Below are positions 34,713 through 42,822 of a stretch of 64,000 nucleotides of DNA, in pieces (the stretch's first letter is position 1; the number at the start of each line of letters is the position of its first letter). The stretch spans positions 62,001-126,000 of the forward strand of contig NZ_BJKN01000001.1 in the NCBI RefSeq assembly GCF_006538365.1. The letters run 5' to 3'. Below the pieces are notes generated by a model that was given only the letters and a program-made list of their open reading frames with translations, was not told the origin of the DNA and searched no databases. The position numbers and the translations under genes were made by a program. The stretch is from Moorella sp. E308F (GTDB lineage Bacteria > Bacillota > DSM-521 > Neomoorellales > Neomoorellaceae).

Positions 34713-35552
34713 TTGGTCAGTCTTTCCATGGCAATATTGATTTTTACCGGTTCAATTCTTGCCGGTATAGTGGGGGCCCTGCTGGGGCTGGGTGGCGGGA
34801 TTATCATCATCCCTGTGCTGACCCTGCTCCTCAATATTGACATCCGCTATGCCATTGGCGCCAGCATCGTCTCCGTTATCGCTACTTCCAGCGGTGCGGC
34901 GGCGGCCTATATTCGTGACCGTATTACCAATATCCGCATCGGTATGTTCCTGGAAATGGCCACTACCACCGGGGCTATTACCGGAGCTTATTTAGGCGGT
35001 CTAATTAGCCCCCACTACCTTTATATCATTTTTGCCGTTGTCCTGGGCTATTCTACCCTGGCCATGTTTAAACGGCGCAACCTTGAGCTTCCGGAAGGAG
35101 TCGTCGCCCATCCCCTGGCGAAAAAATTGAAATTAGAGGGAAGTTACTACGACCAGGTCCTGAACCGGCAGGTAGAATACACATCAACAGGGGTTTACGA
35201 GGGTTTTGGCATTATGTACGGGGCTGGCGTTATTTCCGGCCTGCTGGGTATTGGCAATGGGATCTTTAAAGTCATGGCTATGGACATGTTCATGAAATTG
35301 CCCATGAAGGTGTCTACCGCTACCAGCAATTTCATGATTGGTGTCACCGCGGCCGCCAGTGCCGGTATATATTTCGCCCGGGGTGATATCCACCCCGCCA
35401 TTGCCGCTCCCGTAGCCCTGGGCGTCGTTATCGGAGCCACCCTGGGCACCCGCCTCATGGTTCGCCTGCGCAACACTACCTTAAGAAAGATCTTTGTGCC
35501 GGTATTGCTTTATATTTCCCTGCAGATGCTCTTGAAAGGCCTAAAAGGGTGA
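34713..35552 (+). CDS. TSUP (TauE/SafE) family anion permease
   Basis: A 279-residue membrane protein with the TauE/SafE pattern: an N-terminal 'GIVGALLGLGGGIIIIPVLTLLL' repeated in the second half as 'GVISGLLGIGNGIFKVMAMD', and two halves of about four helices. Family members export or import sulfite, sulfoacetate, sulfonates or related anions. The start is TTG 34713 behind GGGAGGTC. Followed by a DUF1634 protein, its frequent partner. May relate functionally to the sulfur-type genes at 21.9-23.4 kb, but there is no direct link. Confidence 0.9.
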   Translation: MVSLSMAILIFTGSILAGIVGALLGLGGGIIIIPVLTLLLNIDIRYAIGASIVSVIATSSGAAAAYIRDRITNIRIGMFLEMATTTGAITGAYLGGLISPHYLYIIFAVVLGYSTLAMFKRRNLELPEGVVAHPLAKKLKLEGSYYDQVLNRQVEYTSTGVYEGFGIMYGAGVISGLLGIGNGIFKVMAMDMFMKLPMKVSTATSNFMIGVTAAASAGIYFARGDIHPAIAAPVALGVVIGATLGTRLMVRLRNTTLRKIFVPVLLYISLQMLLKGLKG

Positions 35553-35596
35553 AGGTTGGTTCTTGATAAGTATTAAATTTAAGTAAGGTGAATGAT

Positions 35597-35983
35597 ATGG
35601 AAAATAACTTGCCAAAAGATACTCCTCAAGAATCCCATGCCATCGTTGTGGAAGATTTCATCAGCCAGTCTTTACGCTGGGGAGTAGTTATCAGCGCCAT
35701 AATAATTGCTGTCGGTCTGGTACTTTATTTACTCACCGGCGACAGCGGCTACCCGGCCGGTTTCTTCCCCACCAGCCCCCTCCAGGTGCTCAGGGATGTG
35801 GTGCATTTTAAGTCCTTTGCCATTATTGACCTGGGGCTTTTACTGCTCATCGCCACTCCCATTTTCCGCGTCGCCGCATCGATTATCGCCTTTATCTCTG
35901 ATCGCGACCGCCCTTATGTACTGATTACTACTTATGTGTTAGCTATGTTAATTTTAAGCTTGTTGTTGGGAAGGGCAGAATGA
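35597..35983 (+). CDS. DUF1634 membrane protein, TSUP partner
   Basis: A 128-residue protein with three transmembrane helices ('WGVVISAIIIAVGLVLYLL', 'SFAIIDLGLLLLIATPIFRVAASIIAF', 'YVLITTYVLAMLILSLLLG') matching the DUF1634 pattern. DUF1634 genes usually follow TauE/SafE permeases, suggesting an accessory subunit. ATG 35597 is placed behind AAGGTGA; a GTG at 35588 overlaps that site. Its stop overlaps the next small gene (ATGA). Confidence 0.82.
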   Translation: MENNLPKDTPQESHAIVVEDFISQSLRWGVVISAIIIAVGLVLYLLTGDSGYPAGFFPTSPLQVLRDVVHFKSFAIIDLGLLLLIATPIFRVAASIIAFISDRDRPYVLITTYVLAMLILSLLLGRAE

Positions 35984-36099
35984 CAGCGAAAACTATTGAC
36001 ATACTCCTCCATATTCTGGTGGTGGCCCTGGTCCTTGTCCTGCTTTACCGCGGCTATTATCCTGGACCTGCCCGGTCGCAGCGGCCGGAACCACGGTAG
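35980..36099 (+). CDS. 39-residue single-pass membrane peptide coupled to DUF1634
   Basis: ATG 35980 overlaps the DUF1634 stop in an ATGA arrangement. The frame encodes one hydrophobic helix (IDILLHILVVALVLVLLY) and a basic, proline-rich tail (ARSQRPEPR). No known family. The overlap argues for a third component of the TSUP/DUF1634 unit. The 180 bases after it hold only a short open fragment in another frame (to TGA near 36177) without a start, perhaps a remnant. Confidence 0.5.
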   Translation: MTAKTIDILLHILVVALVLVLLYRGYYPGPARSQRPEPR

Positions 36100-36230
36100 C
36101 CGACCTCTTGAAAATGTTTGAACCGGCCGGCGGCAGCGCCTTTGCCGACGATAGGGTACTGCTAACAGGTAGCTGATGCTGACAATTCCGGGTTAAGCGG
36201 GGCTAGTTTTTGGGAATAAAAGGATTTCCA

Positions 36231-36259
36231 TTGCCCGCCTGGAAAAATAATGGTATGAT
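36231..36259 (+). promoter_or_regulatory. Sigma-A promoter of the coiled-coil protein gene
   Basis: TTGCCC (36231-36236) and TATGAT (36254-36259) with a 17-base spacer, 23 bases before the ATG. Confidence 0.65.
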
Positions 36260-36281
36260 TTAGCCAAAGGGGGGAGCCACC

Positions 36282-36686
36282 ATGCCAGAGGAAGCCAGAA
36301 AAGAAATAGCGGCCGGAACAGATGAGCAAGGGTTATTTCCTCGTGGTTTCGACCTGTTTGGCTATATCATCCAGCAGCTGACTAACATGGACGCTCGTTA
36401 TGAAGCGCGCTTTGACCGGATTGAAACGAGGATCGATAAACTTGACACCCGGATTGATAAACTTGACAGTAAAATTGATACCCAGATAAATGCTTTGCGC
36501 CAGGAAATGCAGGAAAATGATGCCCGGTTACAGCAGGAAATTGCGATATTACGGCAGGAAATCAAGTCAGGGCAACAGGAAATACGTAGCATCCATAGAT
36601 GGTCTATCGCCAGTATAGTAACTACTATTGTTGGTCTGGGGGGGGTTATCGCTTCCCTACTGGCCATCCTGGCCTGGCTACCTTAA
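36282..36686 (+). CDS. Coiled-coil protein with C-terminal membrane anchor
   Basis: A 134-residue protein of unknown function. A central heptad region (residues about 36-100) contains near-repeats (RIETRIDKLDTRIDKLDSKID) and is followed by a transmembrane helix at the C-terminus (IVTTIVGLGGVIASLLAILAWL). This tail-anchored coiled-coil layout occurs in many short Firmicutes proteins and in some phage or surface proteins. A strong purine-rich site (AAAGGGGGGAG) precedes ATG. It heads a short set with two damaged genes. Confidence 0.75.
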   Translation: MPEEARKEIAAGTDEQGLFPRGFDLFGYIIQQLTNMDARYEARFDRIETRIDKLDTRIDKLDSKIDTQINALRQEMQENDARLQQEIAILRQEIKSGQQEIRSIHRWSIASIVTTIVGLGGVIASLLAILAWLP

Positions 36687-36706
36687 TCAATCCAGGAGTA
36701 GATACT

Positions 36707-36856
36707 ATTGGTATAAAAAGAGAGTTCCTTATTAAATACTTTAAACAGCTAACGCCCGAACAAAAGATGAAGATGGTGCCACAACTGGGGCGGTATGCGG
36801 AGAGGCTAAAGCTGGGAATAAAGAGGGCCAGGAAAAATGGGCGACCCGATAATTAA
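36707..36856 (+). pseudogene. Small basic protein gene with an apparently lost start codon
   Basis: AGGAG at 36694-36698 is followed 8 bases later by ATT instead of ATG, opening 49 codons ('GIKREFLIKYFKQLTPEQKMKM...KLGIKRARKNGRPDN'). No ATG, GTG or TTG suits the site. Either ATT is used as a rare start or an ATG was mutated. Its end overlaps the next gene by 20 bases. No family recognised. Confidence 0.45.
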
Positions 36857-37202
36857 GGTTAGCGCTATACTGGAAAAAATAGATATGCCCTACTGCCTTA
36901 TTGGTGGCTATGCTGTTGCTGCCTATGGAGCACCCAGATATACCGCTGAGGTTAATTTTTTGGTATCCCGCTTAAAAGATTATTGTGGGCATCTCCAAGC
37001 TAATTTACAAGAAGAAAATCTTCCTTTCGAGTTCTCCAGGGCCGACCTGTTAGATCCAGTTATAATAAACAGCCTTTATTCCACAATCACCTCGCCCCTC
37101 GGACGCGGCCGGTTACGGTCCAGTTCCACGCGGGGGCGCATCGCCGAAGACCCGTCTGACTCTAGCAGAGTCAGGCTAAGGGGAGCAATTTTAAGGTATT
37201 AA
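36837..37202 (+). pseudogene. Degenerate, truncated nucleotidyltransferase-fold gene
   Basis: The first 80 residues fit a minimal nucleotidyltransferase: 'YCLIGGYAVAAYGAPRYTAEVNFLVSRL'. The catalytic DxD expected after 'RYT' reads E-V-N, so metal binding is lost. From about 37078 the protein turns into low-complexity sequence unlike the family and ends at 37202, overlapping the end of the convergent porB gene. Likely a decayed gene cut by a rearrangement. Confidence 0.6.
37156..37174. repeat. 8-bp hairpin at the end of the damaged nucleotidyltransferase gene
   Basis: CTGACTCT-AGC-AGAGTCAG is a perfect stem with a 3-base loop, 25 bases past the porB stop on the minus strand. It could stabilise porB mRNA or end transcription, although no T run follows on either strand. 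Confidence 0.5.
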
Positions 37203-38014
37203 CCCAGCATATGGGCAAAACGTGCCTGGGGCGCCAGGTATTCGCGCAAGGGTCTGGGATTGGGAATCTCTTTTACCGTAAGCTCTCCATTTACGTATTC
37301 GGCCAGGGGCCACTGGCCCGTCTGGACGGCCAGGCGGGCTAGCTTCACCGTCAGGTCGCTGCGGTAGCCCCAGCCCGGTGGGCAGGGGGAAAGAACCTGA
37401 ATGTATGCCGGGCCTTCCACCTGCATGGCCTTTTGCACCTTGGTCAGGTAATCCTGGGGGTAGCCGATGCTGGCTGTTGCCGCATAGGGGACACCGTGGG
37501 CCGCTACAATACGCAACATATCCTTTTTGGGCCTTTCTTCGCCCCGGCCCACGCTGCCCACCGGCGTCGTCGTGGTCCGCGCCCCTAAAGGTGTGGCCCC
37601 GCTCCGCTGTACCCCGGTATTCATGTAGGCTTCGTTGTCATAGCAGATGAAGATAAAATTGTCGCCCCGCTCCAGGGCGCCGGATAAAGCCTGGAGCCCG
37701 ATGTCGACGGTACCGCCGTCGCCGGCCAGGCCCACGACTTTGACCCCTTTCTTCCCCCGGCGCCTCAAACCGGCCACCACTCCGGAAACGGCCGCCGCTG
37801 TGCTGGGGAAGGTGACATTGACGCAGGGAACTTTGAAGGCCAGCTGGGGATAAAATGTGGTTACCCCCAGCAGGCAGCTCGGTGTGGTGACGATGACCGT
37901 TTCCGGCCCCAAGACCTTCAGGGCCAGACGGACGGCGAGTATCCCGCCGCAGCCGGCGCAGGCGTAAGAACCCTGCACCAGTTCTGCATCAGGTAATTCT
38001 TTTATTTTAACCAT
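37199..38014 (-). CDS. porB: 2-oxoacid:ferredoxin oxidoreductase, beta (TPP) subunit
   Basis: A 271-residue thiamine-diphosphate subunit of a four-subunit pyruvate- or 2-oxoisovalerate-type ferredoxin oxidoreductase. TPP/Mg motif 'VGLAGDGGTVDIGLQALSGALERGDNFIFICYDNEAYMNTG', and Cys residues 'YACAGCGG' near the start and 'TTPSCLLG' as in PorB. Last gene of porGDAB. GGAGGTAGG precedes ATG 38014. Catalysis: 2-oxoacid + CoA + oxidised ferredoxin to acyl-CoA + CO2 + reduced ferredoxin, or the reverse for CO2 fixation. Confidence 0.93.
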   Translation of the reverse strand: MVKIKELPDAELVQGSYACAGCGGILAVRLALKVLGPETVIVTTPSCLLGVTTFYPQLAFKVPCVNVTFPSTAAAVSGVVAGLRRRGKKGVKVVGLAGDGGTVDIGLQALSGALERGDNFIFICYDNEAYMNTGVQRSGATPLGARTTTTPVGSVGRGEERPKKDMLRIVAAHGVPYAATASIGYPQDYLTKVQKAMQVEGPAYIQVLSPCPPGWGYRSDLTVKLARLAVQTGQWPLAEYVNGELTVKEIPNPRPLREYLAPQARFAHMLG

Positions 38015-38034
38015 TGGTACCTACCTCCAGGCTT

Positions 38035-39210
38035 TTACTTCTGCCAGCCGCCACTAACAACCTGTTCTTCACCCCTGTCCTGGCGCCGTACCGCCTCCAG
38101 GCAATGGCGGAAAATACCTGCCAGTTCCTCCTGGCTGATATCGCGGCCGCCCAGGCCGCCGATGAAGCCAGCCACCTGCGGCTGTGCCGGTAGATCAGCC
38201 AGGGCCGCCTTTACTTCCGTGGCCAGCACCCCTTCATAACCGAAAGAGCAGTCGCGGTCCAGAACGGCCACCACCCTGGCTCTGGCGAGGGCCGCCTGGA
38301 GGTCTTCCACCGGGAAAGGCCGGAAACTCCGCAGGCGCAAGAGGCCTACCGCTTCGCCCTGCCGGCGTAAACAGTCCACCACTTCCCGGGCCGTTCCGGC
38401 GGTGGCGCCCATGACGACCAGCACCACCTCAGCGTCATTACAGCAATAAGGGTCCACCAGGCCGCCGTAGCTGCGCTGGAAGTGGGCCTGAAACTCCCGG
38501 TCTACTTCTTTAATAACCTCTTTCGCTTTCAGCATGGCCTGCTGCTGGAAATACTTAAAGGCAGGATACAGGTCCGGCCCCGCGCCAACGCCAAAGACAT
38601 AGGGCCGCTGCGTGTCCACGCTATACTCCGGCCGGTATGGCGGCAGGAAGCGGTCCACGGCCTCCTGGTCCGGTAAGTCCACAATTTCTTCCGTATGGGA
38701 CAGGACATAGCCGTCCAGGCAGACCATAACCGGCGTCAGCACCTCCGGATGGGCCGCAATTTTATAGGCCTGCAGGCAGGTGTCCAGGGCTTCCTGGGCC
38801 GTTTCCACGTAGAGCTGGATCCAGCCCGTATCGCGGCAGGCAATGGCGTCCTGGTGATCGGCCCAGATGGTCCAGGGAGCCGCCAGGCCGCGGTTGGCCA
38901 CAGCCATGACCATGGGTACGCGGCAGCCGCTGACATAATGGAGCATTTCAAACATGTAGGCCAGCCCCTGGGAAGAGGTGGCCGTAAAGACCCGCGTTCC
39001 CGTAACCGCCGCCCCGTAGCAGGCCGCCAGGGCGGCATGTTCGGATTCTACCCTTATATAGTCCGCTTCCATGGAACCGCCGGCTATGTATTCTGCTATT
39101 TTCTCCACAATGGTCGACTGGGGAGTAATGGGATAGGCGGCCACCACTTCCGTCCGGGCGAGCTTCACGGCCGCCGCTACCGCCTCGTTACCGTTCAGAT
39201 AAGCGCGCAT
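38035..39210 (-). CDS. porA: 2-oxoacid:ferredoxin oxidoreductase, alpha subunit
   Basis: A 391-residue alpha subunit: 'RTEVVAAYPITPQSTIVEKIAEYI' and 'VESEHAALAACYGAAVTGTRVFTATSSQGLAYM' are the standard pyrimidine-binding domain signatures, and the C-terminal domain has 'LLRLRSFRPFPVEDL'. ATG 39210 follows AGAAGGTAG and the protein then starts 'MRAYLNGNEAVAAA' as in relatives; it overlaps the end of porD by 23 bases. Between porD and porB in the operon. Confidence 0.94.
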   Translation of the reverse strand: MRAYLNGNEAVAAAVKLARTEVVAAYPITPQSTIVEKIAEYIAGGSMEADYIRVESEHAALAACYGAAVTGTRVFTATSSQGLAYMFEMLHYVSGCRVPMVMAVANRGLAAPWTIWADHQDAIACRDTGWIQLYVETAQEALDTCLQAYKIAAHPEVLTPVMVCLDGYVLSHTEEIVDLPDQEAVDRFLPPYRPEYSVDTQRPYVFGVGAGPDLYPAFKYFQQQAMLKAKEVIKEVDREFQAHFQRSYGGLVDPYCCNDAEVVLVVMGATAGTAREVVDCLRRQGEAVGLLRLRSFRPFPVEDLQAALARARVVAVLDRDCSFGYEGVLATEVKAALADLPAQPQVAGFIGGLGGRDISQEELAGIFRHCLEAVRRQDRGEEQVVSGGWQK

Positions 39211-39478
39211 CGTTACTACCTTCTTCCACCAGGGCCAGGGCTTCCCGCGGGCACTCGGCCACACAGATGCCACAACCCTTGCAAAAATCTAGATTAAGGC
39301 TAACTATCCTTTCGCCCCTGGTAAAGCAGCCTTCCGGGCAAAAGAGCCAGCAGGTGAGGCAATTATTACAGCGTTCGGGATTTAGAACCGGCCGCACCAA
39401 TCGCCAGGAACCGGTAGTCGTACTCAATAAGGGTGTTGCCAGGTTGGGCCCCTTCCTTAAATCACCTTCAGTCAGCAC
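39188..39478 (-). CDS. porD: 2-oxoacid:ferredoxin oxidoreductase, delta (2x[4Fe-4S]) subunit
   Basis: A 96-residue ferredoxin-like subunit with two complete clusters: CNNCLTCWLFCPEGC and CKGCGICVAECPREA. 'GSWRLVRPVLNPERC' is the typical PorD approach. The frame starts with GTG 39478 overlapping porG by 11 bases; the precise start is uncertain because a site is not obvious. Transfers electrons from the TPP centre to ferredoxin. Confidence 0.92.
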   Translation of the reverse strand: MLTEGDLRKGPNLATPLLSTTTGSWRLVRPVLNPERCNNCLTCWLFCPEGCFTRGERIVSLNLDFCKGCGICVAECPREALALVEEGSNDARLSER

Positions 39479-40076
39479 TCACTAACGCCTCCCTCTTAAC
39501 CCGGCTGCCACTGGCTATTGCCTCCTTACCGCCGAGAACCTTTGCCAGGTCATAGGCCTGCCGGGCCACGGCAATGTTTTGGGCAGCCAGCCCTTGTGGC
39601 AGGACGGCAGCGATGGCTTTTTCTACCGCCTCCAGGGAGAGGAGGCCGGTCGCCCCGGCCAGGGCTGCCACCATGGTTGTATTGACTATTGGAACGCCCA
39701 GGACCTCCCGGGCCAGGCGGGTGGCGTCAAGGTAATAGACCCGGGCGCGGTCCAACGCCCGTACAGCCGCCTTCTCCCGGTCGGCATTGATGAGGACCGT
39801 CCCCCCGGTTGCCAGACCGGCAAAGACATCAGTGCACTCCAGCAAGGTGGCATCCAGTACCACCACATAATCAGGGTTATAGATCTGGCTGCGGTCGCGA
39901 ATAGGCCGGTCATCCAGGCGGGTAAAGGCCGTCACCGGCGCTCCCCGCCGTTCCGTGCCAAAGGAAGGAAAAGACTGGGCATACCAGTCCCCATAGACGG
40001 CTGCCGCCAGGCCAAAGATGCGCGCCGCAGTAACGGCGCCCTGGCCGCCACGACCATGCCAGCGAATCTGTAACAT
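39468..40076 (-). CDS. porG: 2-oxoacid:ferredoxin oxidoreductase, gamma subunit
   Basis: A 202-residue gamma subunit: 'IRWHGRGGQGAVTAARIFGLAA' N-terminal signature, 'SFPSFGTERRGAPVTAFTRLDD' and 'NTTMVAALAGATGLL'. First gene of porGDAB with AGGGGGT before ATG and a TTGACA promoter upstream. The order G-D-A-B matches archaeal and thermophile Por operons. Substrate (pyruvate vs branched-chain 2-oxoacid) is not resolvable by eye. Confidence 0.93.
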   Translation of the reverse strand: MLQIRWHGRGGQGAVTAARIFGLAAAVYGDWYAQSFPSFGTERRGAPVTAFTRLDDRPIRDRSQIYNPDYVVVLDATLLECTDVFAGLATGGTVLINADREKAAVRALDRARVYYLDATRLAREVLGVPIVNTTMVAALAGATGLLSLEAVEKAIAAVLPQGLAAQNIAVARQAYDLAKVLGGKEAIASGSRVKREALVSAD

Positions 40077-40112
40077 TTTTCTACCCCCTACCTTTATATT
40101 CTACCACCAGGT

Positions 40113-40140
40113 AATATCAGTAGCAAGTAATATTTGTCAA
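40113..40140 (-). promoter_or_regulatory. Probable promoter of porGDAB
   Basis: Minus-strand TTGACA (40140-40135) and GATATT (40118-40113) with a 16-base spacer, 37 bases before the porG ATG. The -35 is perfect, the -10 is 4 of 6. Confidence 0.55.
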
Positions 40141-40141
40141 T

Positions 40142-40168
40142 AAAAAAGACCACCTTGGTCAGGTGGCC
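40142..40168 (-). terminator. Terminator of the sugar nucleotidyltransferase gene
   Basis: Minus-strand GGCCACCT and AGGTGGTC flank a short GACCA loop, with six T after. It starts 2 bases past the stop at 40170 and abuts the porG promoter. Confidence 0.8.
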
Positions 40169-40169
40169 C

Positions 40170-42632
40170 TTACTCCCAATCCTTCTCCCGGGCGATTAAT
40201 TCCCTTAAGCGCTGCTCATAAAAACCGGCCAGCTCTTCAGCCATCTCCTGGGAAAAAGCTTCGCTGTAAATGCGGTAATGGGGTGTTTCCCCGTCGGGGA
40301 ATACCAGGGACCAGCCATCTTTATGGCGTATCTGGACTCCGTCCAGCAGTTCCACCCTTTCGGCCGGTTCCTCGCTGATCAAGGTCCGCATAACCCGGCC
40401 CTTGGCTTCCCATGGGCAGGGTACGGTCCGGGTGACGGTATGGATGGCGGGCAGGCCGGCCACCGCTTCAGCCAGGCTCTCATCCCGCCGGGCCAGCCAG
40501 TCCAGGATATAAAGGAGGGCTCCCAGGGCATCCAGTTGCAGGTGCTGCTGCGCCAGGGCGGCTTCTCCATCCACCCGGGCCATGGCTTCCTGGTGGATAC
40601 CGGGATGGCTCTTCACCCGCTCTATCATTCCCCCCATGTACCCGGCCACCAGTTCCGCTGCCTTGGAAGCTGTCACCGGCAGGACCAGTATTGCCCCCCG
40701 GTTTGCCTCCAGGTAGACCCGGGCCAGAAGGGCCTGCTGCTGGGAGGGTGTTAACCGGCGGCCCTCGCCGGTAAAAAGGATTAATTCCTCACCATTCTGG
40801 TCAATGGCTGCTCCCAGGACTGCTCCATAGCGCTCGATTTCTGAAGCGAAAAAGGGTATATCCTCCTGTATGGCCCCCCAGCTCTTGGCAGGATCGAAAT
40901 CCAGCCGGACCACTTCGGCCCCGGCCCGCTGTAAAACTTCACTGGCCAGGGCGGCTATTTCTCCCTGGCACCCCAGGGCTATCCGTACCGGCCTACTTTT
41001 TATCCCTTCGTCCCCCAGGGTCGACAATAACCAATCACGGTAAGTTTCCTTCAGGGCCGGGAAATAGGTAGTGGCCTGTACCTCTTTCACCTGGCGGCCG
41101 TCTTCCCGCCAGTACAAGTTTTCAATTTTACGCACCGCTCCGGGGGCTAAATCGTGACCGCGCTCATTGACCAGGTGCAACCAGATCTTATCCCGGTTGG
41201 TAGCATCCTGTTTAAGATGACAGCCACCGGCCAGCCTTAAAGTACGGACGGCAAAACGATGGACCGGGGTTGGTAACCGGCCCAGGTCGGCCACCTTGAC
41301 CCCAGCAGCCATCAGGCCGGCGGCCATAGCCTTGAAGAGCATTTCCCCGGCTCCGCCGGCAAAGGTGCTCAGGCCCACCAGGGCTCCCGGTTTAAAACTG
41401 GCACCATAGGCCAGCCCCATGCGGGTAACCTGGAAAGGAGTTAAATCTCCTTTTAAATAGCCCGGTGCCTGGCTGCCAACAAAGAGGGGCCGGCCCGTTC
41501 CCTGGCCCCAGATGAGGCTTTCATGCACCACCGTCTCCCGGCTTAAAATTTTCTCAGGCCAGATCTTTACCTCCGGCCGCACCTCGGCTCCGGTGTCTAC
41601 CCGGCTGCCGTCGCCGATAACCGCGCCTTCATAAATCCGCACCTGCCGCTGCAGGCTGGCCCGGCTGCAGACCACTGCCCCCCTTAAGCCTGCCCCTTGC
41701 CCGACATACACATTATCCCATAGGGTCGACCGCTTGACGCTGGCCCCTTCTTCCACCCGGGTGTATGGCCCCAGGACGGTAAAAGGCCCGACCGCAGCCC
41801 CGGGGCCGATACGGCAATAGCTGCCTATCAGAACCGGACCTTCAATCCTGGCCGTGGGATCAATCTCCACCTCTGCGCCGGCCACCACACCCTTACCCCG
41901 GTCTTCACCCACCACCCGGACTTTAACTTTACCGCTCAAGATATCCTCCTGGGCCTGCCTGTATTGCGTCAAATTACCAATATCGCACCAGTAGCCGGAG
42001 AGGGTCACCCCAAAAAGGGGCCGTTTTTCCTTTAGCAGCCGGGGGAAAAGATCTTTGCTGAAATCAAAGGATTGCCCCTCCGGCACCAGTTCCAGGACCT
42101 CAGGCTCCAGGATATAGATCCCGGTATTGACCCGGTCGCTGAAAACCTCGCCCCAGCTGGGCTTTTCCAGGAAGGAGCGGATACTGCCGTCCGGATTGGT
42201 AATCACCACCCCGTACTCCAGGGGGTTGTCAACTGTCGCCAGCACCAGGGTGGCCAGGGCGCCGCTTTCCTTGTGCCGGGCAATAGCGGGCCGCAGGTCA
42301 AAATCCGTCAGGGCGTCACCGCTTACCACCACAAAGGTTTCATCTAAAAAGGAAGCCGCGTTTTTAACGCTGCCGGCGGTACCCAGGGGCTTATCCTCTA
42401 CAAAATAATGAAGGTGCAGGCCAAAGTCACTACCGTCACCGAAGTATTCCTGGATCAATGCCGGCAGGTACTGCAGGGTCACCCCTACTTCTTTGATACC
42501 CAGGTCACGTAACAGGTCTAGGCAGTATTCCATTACCGGCCGGTTGGCCACCGGCACCAGGGGTTTGGGCCGCTTGCAGGTCAGGGGCCTGAGCCTCGAC
42601 CCCTCCCCGCCGGCCATGATAATCGCTTTCAT
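40170..42632 (-). CDS. Sugar-1-phosphate nucleotidyltransferase fused to a phosphomannomutase-like domain
   Basis: An 820-residue three-part protein. Residues 1-240: nucleotidyltransferase with 'AIIMAGGEGSRLRPLTCKRPKPL' and 'VVVSGDALTDFDL'. Residues 245-370: left-handed beta-helix hexapeptide repeats ('GPVLIGSYCRIGPGAAVGPF'). Residues 375-820: phosphohexomutase-like region. The mutase phosphoserine loop TASHNP is absent; the corresponding stretch reads GGCHLKQDATNRDKIWLHL, so the mutase half is probably inactive and regulatory. Family annotation is mannose-1-phosphate guanylyltransferase/phosphomannomutase; glucose-1-phosphate as substrate (for GlgA or TreT) is an alternative. GGAGGTTAG precedes ATG. 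Confidence 0.88.
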   Translation of the reverse strand: MKAIIMAGGEGSRLRPLTCKRPKPLVPVANRPVMEYCLDLLRDLGIKEVGVTLQYLPALIQEYFGDGSDFGLHLHYFVEDKPLGTAGSVKNAASFLDETFVVVSGDALTDFDLRPAIARHKESGALATLVLATVDNPLEYGVVITNPDGSIRSFLEKPSWGEVFSDRVNTGIYILEPEVLELVPEGQSFDFSKDLFPRLLKEKRPLFGVTLSGYWCDIGNLTQYRQAQEDILSGKVKVRVVGEDRGKGVVAGAEVEIDPTARIEGPVLIGSYCRIGPGAAVGPFTVLGPYTRVEEGASVKRSTLWDNVYVGQGAGLRGAVVCSRASLQRQVRIYEGAVIGDGSRVDTGAEVRPEVKIWPEKILSRETVVHESLIWGQGTGRPLFVGSQAPGYLKGDLTPFQVTRMGLAYGASFKPGALVGLSTFAGGAGEMLFKAMAAGLMAAGVKVADLGRLPTPVHRFAVRTLRLAGGCHLKQDATNRDKIWLHLVNERGHDLAPGAVRKIENLYWREDGRQVKEVQATTYFPALKETYRDWLLSTLGDEGIKSRPVRIALGCQGEIAALASEVLQRAGAEVVRLDFDPAKSWGAIQEDIPFFASEIERYGAVLGAAIDQNGEELILFTGEGRRLTPSQQQALLARVYLEANRGAILVLPVTASKAAELVAGYMGGMIERVKSHPGIHQEAMARVDGEAALAQQHLQLDALGALLYILDWLARRDESLAEAVAGLPAIHTVTRTVPCPWEAKGRVMRTLISEEPAERVELLDGVQIRHKDGWSLVFPDGETPHYRIYSEAFSQEMAEELAGFYEQRLRELIAREKDWE

Positions 42633-42770
42633 ATCTAACCTCCTGCAAGATCCAGATTAGCACTTTTTAGCATTTTACCCCTTCTCCCCGTAAAAAATTC
42701 CCGGCAGCCTTTTTCCAGATGTGCTATTGCAAAGCTGGTAAGCTCTTATACCGCAGACAGTGCCCGTAAC

Positions 42771-42795
42771 AAAAAGGTCGCCCCCACGGGCGACC
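42771..42795 (-). terminator. Terminator of the SLH repeat protein gene
   Basis: GGTCGCCC and GGGCGACC around a 4-base loop, with five T on the minus strand. Confidence 0.85.
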
Positions 42796-42822
42796 CTCGC
42801 TTTATACCTCTACTTTATGCCC

